Assembly: GCF_002803085.1 (NCBI RefSeq) | Contig: NZ_NNBJ01000014.1 | Location: forward strand, 154,781 to 218,780 | DNA: 64,000 bases | Reading direction: 5' to 3' | DNA from: Streptomyces sp. CB01201 | GTDB lineage: Bacteria > Actinomycetota > Actinomycetes > Streptomycetales > Streptomycetaceae | Part shown: positions 60,062-64,000 of the stretch, piece by piece | Numbering within the stretch: the stretch's first letter is position 1 | How the letters are laid out: every line of letters starts with the position of its first letter | Program-made: the position numbers and the translations under genes | Notes under the pieces: model-generated | Database searches by the model: none | Seen by the model: only the letters and a program-made list of their open reading frames with translations | Told to the model about the DNA's origin: nothing

Positions 60062-60802
60062 GTGACCGACACCCCCGCCCCAGACCTCAAGCCCAGCTTC
60101 CGCGACGACGTCACCGTCGAGCTGGTCAAGCACGCGGCGACCGACTCGGACGTGCTGTGGGCCGCCCGTGTCTCCACGGCGGGCGAGCAGTCCCTGGAGG
60201 AGCTCCAGAAGGACCCCGAGCGCTCCAAGGGCCTCATCAACTACCTGATGCGGGACCGGCACGGCAGCCCCTTCGAGCACAACTCGATGACCTTCTTCAT
60301 CAGCGCCCCGATCTTCGTCTTCCGCGAGTTCATGCGGCACCGCGTGGGCTGGTCCTACAACGAGGAATCGGGCCGGTACAGGGAGCTCCAGCCCGTCTTC
60401 TACGTCCCGGGCGCCGACCGCAAGCTGGTCCAGCAGGGCCGGCCCGGCAAGTACGAGTTCGTCGACGGCACCGCGGCCCAGCAGGAGCTGACCTCCCGCG
60501 TGATGGAGGACTCCTACCGCCGCTCCTACGAGGCGTACCAGGAGATGCTGGCGGCCGGCGTCGCCCGCGAAGTCGCCCGCGCCACGCTGCCGGTCGGCCT
60601 CTTCTCCTCGATGTACGCGACGTGCAACGCGCGCTCGCTGATGCACTTCCTCGGTCTGCGCACCCAGCACGAGCTGGCGAAGGTGCCGTCCTTCCCGCAG
60701 CGGGAGATCGAGATGGTCGGCGAGAAGATGGAGCGCGAGTGGGCCCGCCTGATGCCGCTCACCCATGCGGCCTTCAACACCAACGGCCGGGTGGCCCCGT
60801 AA
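60062..60802 (+). CDS. thyX: FAD-dependent thymidylate synthase
   Basis: A 246-residue enzyme making dTMP from dUMP with methylene-tetrahydrofolate, FAD and NADPH. The ThyX signature is RHRVGWSYNEESGRY (from Arg92). It has one residue more between RHR and the Ser than the RHRx7S form of, e.g., mycobacteria. Other motifs are DRHGSPFEHNSMTFFI and the C-terminal LFSSMYATCNARSLMHFLGL region. GTG 60062 behind GGAAGGA is chosen; the frame is open upstream but noncoding in character. It is followed by a terminator and dapA. Confidence 0.95.
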   Translation: MTDTPAPDLKPSFRDDVTVELVKHAATDSDVLWAARVSTAGEQSLEELQKDPERSKGLINYLMRDRHGSPFEHNSMTFFISAPIFVFREFMRHRVGWSYNEESGRYRELQPVFYVPGADRKLVQQGRPGKYEFVDGTAAQQELTSRVMEDSYRRSYEAYQEMLAAGVAREVARATLPVGLFSSMYATCNARSLMHFLGLRTQHELAKVPSFPQREIEMVGEKMEREWARLMPLTHAAFNTNGRVAP

Positions 60803-60914
60803 CCACCCCGGCCGACAGGGGCGCCGGGCCATACCGGCACAGATGTGCGGATACGCCGCGCAAAGTGTCCGTATTGCGGCGTTTCGTGAAGTTCATCTAG
60901 GCTGATCAAACGGA

Positions 60915-60952
60915 CCCGGCACTGCTTGAACCCCCGAGCAGGCAGTGCCGGG
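60915..60952 (+). terminator. thyX terminator
   Basis: CCCGGCACTGC (60915-60925) pairs perfectly with GCAGTGCCGGG (60942-60952), about 110 bases after the thyX stop. Confidence 0.8.
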
Positions 60953-61002
60953 CTCCCTCAGCCACCAGCCCCCCGAAGGGACACCACGCGCCGAGCAACG
61001 AG

Positions 61003-61008
61003 TAGCGT
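61003..61008 (+). promoter_or_regulatory. Leaderless-type -10 box (TAGCGT) of dapA
   Basis: TAGCGT ends seven bases before ATG 61016 with no ribosome binding site between (GTGTTACCC), so the dapA message is probably leaderless. A weak GGGACA lies 19 bases upstream of the box. Confidence 0.55.
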
Positions 61009-61015
61009 GTTACCC

Positions 61016-61915
61016 ATGGCTCCGATCTCCACTCCGCAGACCCCCTTCGGGCGGGTCCTCACCGCCATGATCACGCCCTTCACGGCGGACGGCGCACTCG
61101 ACCTCGACGGCGCCCAGCGACTGGCGGCCCACCTGGTCGACGCAGGCAACGACGGACTCGTCGTCAACGGCACCACCGGCGAGTCCCCGACCACCAGCGA
61201 CGCGGAGAAAGACCAGCTCGTACGAGCCGTACTGGAAGCCGTCGGAGACCGGGCCCACGTCGTGGCCGGAATCGGCACCAACGACACCCGCCACACCCTC
61301 GAACTCGCCCGAACGGCCGAACGCTCCGGCGCACACGGCCTGCTCGCGGTCACGCCGTACTACAACAAGCCCCCACAAGAGGGACTGTTCCGGCACTTCT
61401 CGGCCATCGCCGACGCCACCGAGCTCCCCGTGATGCTCTACGACATCCCCGGCCGCAGCGGCGTCCCGATCGACACCGAAACCCTCGTACGGCTCGCCGA
61501 GCACCCCCGGATCGTCGCCAACAAGGACGCCAAGGGCGACCTCGGCCGCGCCAGCTGGGCCATCGCCCGCTCCGGCCTCGCCTGGTACTCCGGCGACGAC
61601 ATGCTCAACCTGCCACTCCTGTCCGTCGGCGCCTGCGGCTTCGTCTCCGTCGTCGGCCACCTCGTCACCCCCGAGCTCCGCGCCCTCCTGGACGCCCACC
61701 TCGCAGGCGACGTCCGCAAGGCCACCGAGATCCACCAGCAGCTGCTCCCCGTCTACACCGGCATGTTCCGCACCCAGGGAGTCATCACCACCAAGGCGGC
61801 CCTCGACCGCCAAGGACTCCCCGCAGGACCCCTGCGCCTGCCCCTCGTCGAACTCACGCCGGAAGAATCCAGCCAGCTGGCGCTCGATCTGGCAGCCGGT
61901 GGGGTACAGCTCTAA
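61016..61915 (+). CDS. dapA: 4-hydroxy-tetrahydrodipicolinate synthase
   Basis: A 299-residue class I aldolase condensing pyruvate with aspartate semialdehyde. Landmarks are GTTGESPT (phosphate-type loop), TPYYNKPPQ (Tyr115/Tyr116 with the proton-relay Tyr), YDIPGRSG, and the Schiff-base Lys170 in IVANKDAKGDL. The length is typical. ATG 61016 gives the family start; an upstream ATG at 60926 would lie in the thyX terminator. It works with dapB 2.7 kb upstream. Many actinobacteria keep thyX, dapA and RNase J together in this order. Confidence 0.95.
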   Translation: MAPISTPQTPFGRVLTAMITPFTADGALDLDGAQRLAAHLVDAGNDGLVVNGTTGESPTTSDAEKDQLVRAVLEAVGDRAHVVAGIGTNDTRHTLELARTAERSGAHGLLAVTPYYNKPPQEGLFRHFSAIADATELPVMLYDIPGRSGVPIDTETLVRLAEHPRIVANKDAKGDLGRASWAIARSGLAWYSGDDMLNLPLLSVGACGFVSVVGHLVTPELRALLDAHLAGDVRKATEIHQQLLPVYTGMFRTQGVITTKAALDRQGLPAGPLRLPLVELTPEESSQLALDLAAGGVQL

Positions 61916-61991
61916 CCACAGACTTCACAACTGAATACGCGCCGGACAAACGCGCGAAACCACACACAACAGCAAGTGCACGAATGACATA

Positions 61992-62022
61992 CGCGCCACG
62001 TGCCCTACCGGTACGTGGCGCG
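61992..62022 (+). promoter_or_regulatory. Hairpin in the RNase J leader
   Basis: CGCGCCACGT (61992-62001) pairs perfectly with ACGTGGCGCG (62013-62022) over an 11-nt loop. It ends six bases before the ribosome binding site GAGGAG (62029-62034) of the TTG-started gene. Confidence 0.55.
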
Positions 62023-62040
62023 TGTGGTGAGGAGAGTCTT

Positions 62041-63726
62041 TTGAGTCATCCGCATCCCGAACTCGGCACCCCGCCGCAGCTTCCCAAGAACGGCCTGCGC
62101 GTCACCCCACTCGGCGGTCTCGGCGAAATCGGCCGGAACATGACCGTCTTCGAGTTCGGCGGCCGCCTGCTCATCGTCGACTGCGGCGTCCTCTTCCCCG
62201 AGGAGGAGCAGCCCGGCATCGACCTGATCCTGCCCGACTTCAGCTCGATCAGGGACCGCCTCGACGACATCGAGGGCATCGTCCTGACGCACGGCCACGA
62301 GGACCACATCGGCGGCGTCCCCTTCCTGCTCCGCGAGAAGCCGGACATCCCGCTCATCGGCTCCAAGCTGACCCTCGCACTCATCGAGGCCAAGCTCCAG
62401 GAGCACCGCATCCGCCCCTACACGCTGGAGGTCGCCGAAGGCGACCGCGAGCGCCTGGGCCCCTTCGACTGCGAATTCGTCGCCGTCAACCACTCCATCC
62501 CCGACGCCCTCGCGGTCGCCATCCGCACCCCCGCGGGCATGGCCGTCGCCACCGGCGACTTCAAGATGGACCAGCTCCCGCTCGACGGGCGCCTCACCGA
62601 CCTGCACGCCTTCGCCCGGCTCAGCGAGGAAGGCATCGACCTCCTCCTCTCCGACTCGACGAACGCCGAGGTCCCCGGGTTCGTGCCGCCGGAGCGGGAC
62701 ATCTCCAACGTCCTGCGCACCGTCTTCGCCAACGCCGACAAGCGCATCATCGTGGCCAGCTTCGCCAGCCATGTGCACCGCATCCAGCAGATCCTGGACG
62801 CCGCCCACGAATACGGCCGCCGCGTCGCCTTCGTCGGCCGCTCGATGGTCCGCAACATGGGCATCGCACGCGACCTCGGCTACCTCAAGGTCCCGGCCGG
62901 CCTCGTCGTCGACGTCAAGACCCTCGACGACCTGCCGGACGACGAGGTCGTCCTGGTCTGCACCGGCTCGCAGGGCGAGCCCATGGCCGCGCTCTCACGC
63001 ATGGCCAACCGCGACCACCAGATCCGGATCGTCCAGGGCGACACCGTGATCCTCGCGTCGTCGCTCATCCCGGGCAACGAGAACGCGGTCTACCGCGTCA
63101 TCAACGGCCTGACCCGCTGGGGCGCCAACGTCGTCCACAAGGGCAACGCCAAGGTGCACGTCTCGGGCCACGCCTCGGCCGGCGAGCTGCTGTACTTCTA
63201 CAACATCTGCAAGCCGAAGAACCTGATGCCGGTCCACGGCGAATGGCGCCACCTGCGGGCGAACGCGGAACTCGGAGCCCTCACCGGCGTCCCGAAGAAC
63301 CACATCGTCATCGCCGAGGACGGCGTGGTCGTCGACCTGGTCGACGGCACCGCGAGAATCGTCGGCAAGGTCCAGGCCGGTTACGTCTACGTCGACGGCC
63401 TCTCGGTCGGCGACGTGACGGAGTCCTCCCTCAAGGACCGCCGCATCCTCGGCGACGAGGGCATCATCTCGGTGTACGTGGTCGTCGACTCCAGCAGCGG
63501 CAAGATCACCAGCGGCCCGCACATCCAGGCCCGCGGTTCCGGCATCGAGGATTCGGCGTTCTCCCCGGTCGTCGCGAAGATCGAGGAAGCCCTGAACCGT
63601 TCCGCCCAGGACGGCGTCGTGGAGCCCCATCAGCTCCAGCAGTTGATCCGCCGTTCGGTCGGCAAGTGGGTCTCGGACACCTACCGCAGGCGTCCGATGA
63701 TCCTGCCCGTGGTCGTCGAGGTCTGA
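62041..63726 (+). CDS. rnj: Ribonuclease J
   Basis: A 561-residue metallo-beta-lactamase/beta-CASP nuclease with endo- and 5'-3' exoribonuclease activity in RNA decay and rRNA processing. The zinc motif HGHEDHIGG, then NHSIPDALA, TGDFKMD and the beta-CASP SGHASAGEL/PVHGEWRHL set are all present. The C-terminal dimerisation domain ends RRRPMILPVVVEV. TTG 62041 is taken as the start because GAGGAG stands six bases upstream and the product then begins MSHPHPELG, which as I recall is how the S. coelicolor protein of the same length begins. ATG 61984 lies in the leader hairpin region. Confidence 0.95.
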   Translation: MSHPHPELGTPPQLPKNGLRVTPLGGLGEIGRNMTVFEFGGRLLIVDCGVLFPEEEQPGIDLILPDFSSIRDRLDDIEGIVLTHGHEDHIGGVPFLLREKPDIPLIGSKLTLALIEAKLQEHRIRPYTLEVAEGDRERLGPFDCEFVAVNHSIPDALAVAIRTPAGMAVATGDFKMDQLPLDGRLTDLHAFARLSEEGIDLLLSDSTNAEVPGFVPPERDISNVLRTVFANADKRIIVASFASHVHRIQQILDAAHEYGRRVAFVGRSMVRNMGIARDLGYLKVPAGLVVDVKTLDDLPDDEVVLVCTGSQGEPMAALSRMANRDHQIRIVQGDTVILASSLIPGNENAVYRVINGLTRWGANVVHKGNAKVHVSGHASAGELLYFYNICKPKNLMPVHGEWRHLRANAELGALTGVPKNHIVIAEDGVVVDLVDGTARIVGKVQAGYVYVDGLSVGDVTESSLKDRRILGDEGIISVYVVVDSSSGKITSGPHIQARGSGIEDSAFSPVVAKIEEALNRSAQDGVVEPHQLQQLIRRSVGKWVSDTYRRRPMILPVVVEV

Positions 63727-63746
63727 CGGTCCCTCGGTCGTACCTC

Positions 63747-63788
63747 TGGAGCGGGGCGCCTCGATTTGCATCGAGGCGCCCCGCTCCA
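63747..63788 (+). terminator. RNase J terminator
   Basis: A perfect 19-bp stem: TGGAGCGGGGCGCCTCGAT (63747-63765) with 63770-63788 and a TTGC loop. It is the strongest terminator in the window. Confidence 0.95.
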
Positions 63789-63849
63789 GTAGGTTTATGT
63801 CTCCGCCTGAACGGGAACCCGGCACAGTCAAGTGCCGCACGGGGGACCG

Positions 63850-64000
63850 GAACGGGGCGGGAATCCGACTCCAGAATCTCTGATAAAGTCGGGCCACGCC
63901 GAAAGGGAAACGCGAAAGCGAATACCTGAAGGCAACTCCCCATTCCGACGGGGAATCGGACACGAAAGAGTCTGATAGAGTCGGGAACACGAAATACCGA
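63850..64000 (+). promoter_or_regulatory. Two tandem rrn-type promoters
   Basis: Two related boxes lie 92 bases apart: TCTGATAAAGTCGGG (-10 TAAAGT at 63884-63889) and TCTGATAGAGTCGGG (-10 TAGAGT at 63976-63981). Each is preceded by GGGAATC[CG]GAC at the same distance. The last bases, GGAACACGAAATACCGA, match my memory of the region just after Streptomyces rRNA promoters. An rRNA operon is therefore inferred to follow beyond the window; the RNA genes themselves are not seen. Confidence 0.6.

Noticed and set aside
92..63990. tRNA, tmRNA or other structured RNA genes
   Set aside because: No cloverleaf, T-loop consensus (GGTTCGAATCC) or rRNA core sequence was recognised on reading. This was not a covariance-model search.

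Overview
The window is chromosomal DNA from a Streptomyces-type actinomycete. GC content is very high, third codon positions are almost always G or C, and GTG and ATGA-overlap starts are frequent. The gene order matches, from memory, the conserved core around the dxr-nusA/infB-ESX-pnp-dapA-RNase J region of the Streptomyces coelicolor chromosome. No tRNA, CRISPR array, insertion sequence or phage gene was seen.

Layout. 1-4.7 kb: the 3' end of a PucR-type regulator, an aldehyde dehydrogenase and an acyl-CoA dehydrogenase. 5.0-9.0 kb: dxr, an RseP-type M50 protease and ispG, two of them MEP isoprenoid genes. 9.4-14.7 kb: two GNAT acetyltransferases, proS, a degenerate aminoglycoside-phosphotransferase-like protein, a ferritin-like protein and a Tat-type lipoprotein. 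14.9-22.0 kb: the translation/transcription operon rimP-nusA-ylxR-infB-DUF503-rbfA-truB. 22.2-26.8 kb: a 1192-residue trypsin-like/STAND-type NTPase protein, then ribF. 26.8-32.7 kb: a leftward oligopeptide-type ABC transporter operon with a membrane-anchored binding protein.

32.9-53.1 kb is a type VII (ESX) secretion locus. It holds an EspI-like ParA-type ATPase with a giant Pro/Ala-rich N-terminus, a conserved hypothetical, eccE, eccB, two mycosin proteases, a WXG/PPE-like proline-rich candidate substrate, two WXG100 proteins, eccC and eccD. The developmental gene bldB (a DUF397 protein with Tyr21) sits between the WXG100 pair and eccC. No eccA is present. A tract of about 1.8 kb (roughly 43.55-45.36 kb) covering the candidate substrate's tail and the N-terminal half of the second mycosin has visibly lower GC3 than its flanks. 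This suggests an allelic replacement.

53.2-63.8 kb: rpsO, pnp, an M16 protease, dapB, a small TPR-like membrane protein, a PH-like membrane protein, a small membrane protein, thyX, dapA and ribonuclease J. The last 120 bases carry two near-identical tandem promoter boxes like those of Streptomyces rRNA operons, so an rrn operon probably begins just outside the window.

Intergenic DNA is unusually informative. It contains a long composite dispersed repeat present three times, at least eight short tandem arrays (periods 8-27 bp), many perfect-stem terminators without long U-tracts, several -10 boxes 5-7 nt from a start codon (leaderless or near-leaderless candidates), and several tiny translationally coupled ORFs (upstream of infB, between dppB and dppC, and ahead of an ESX gene).
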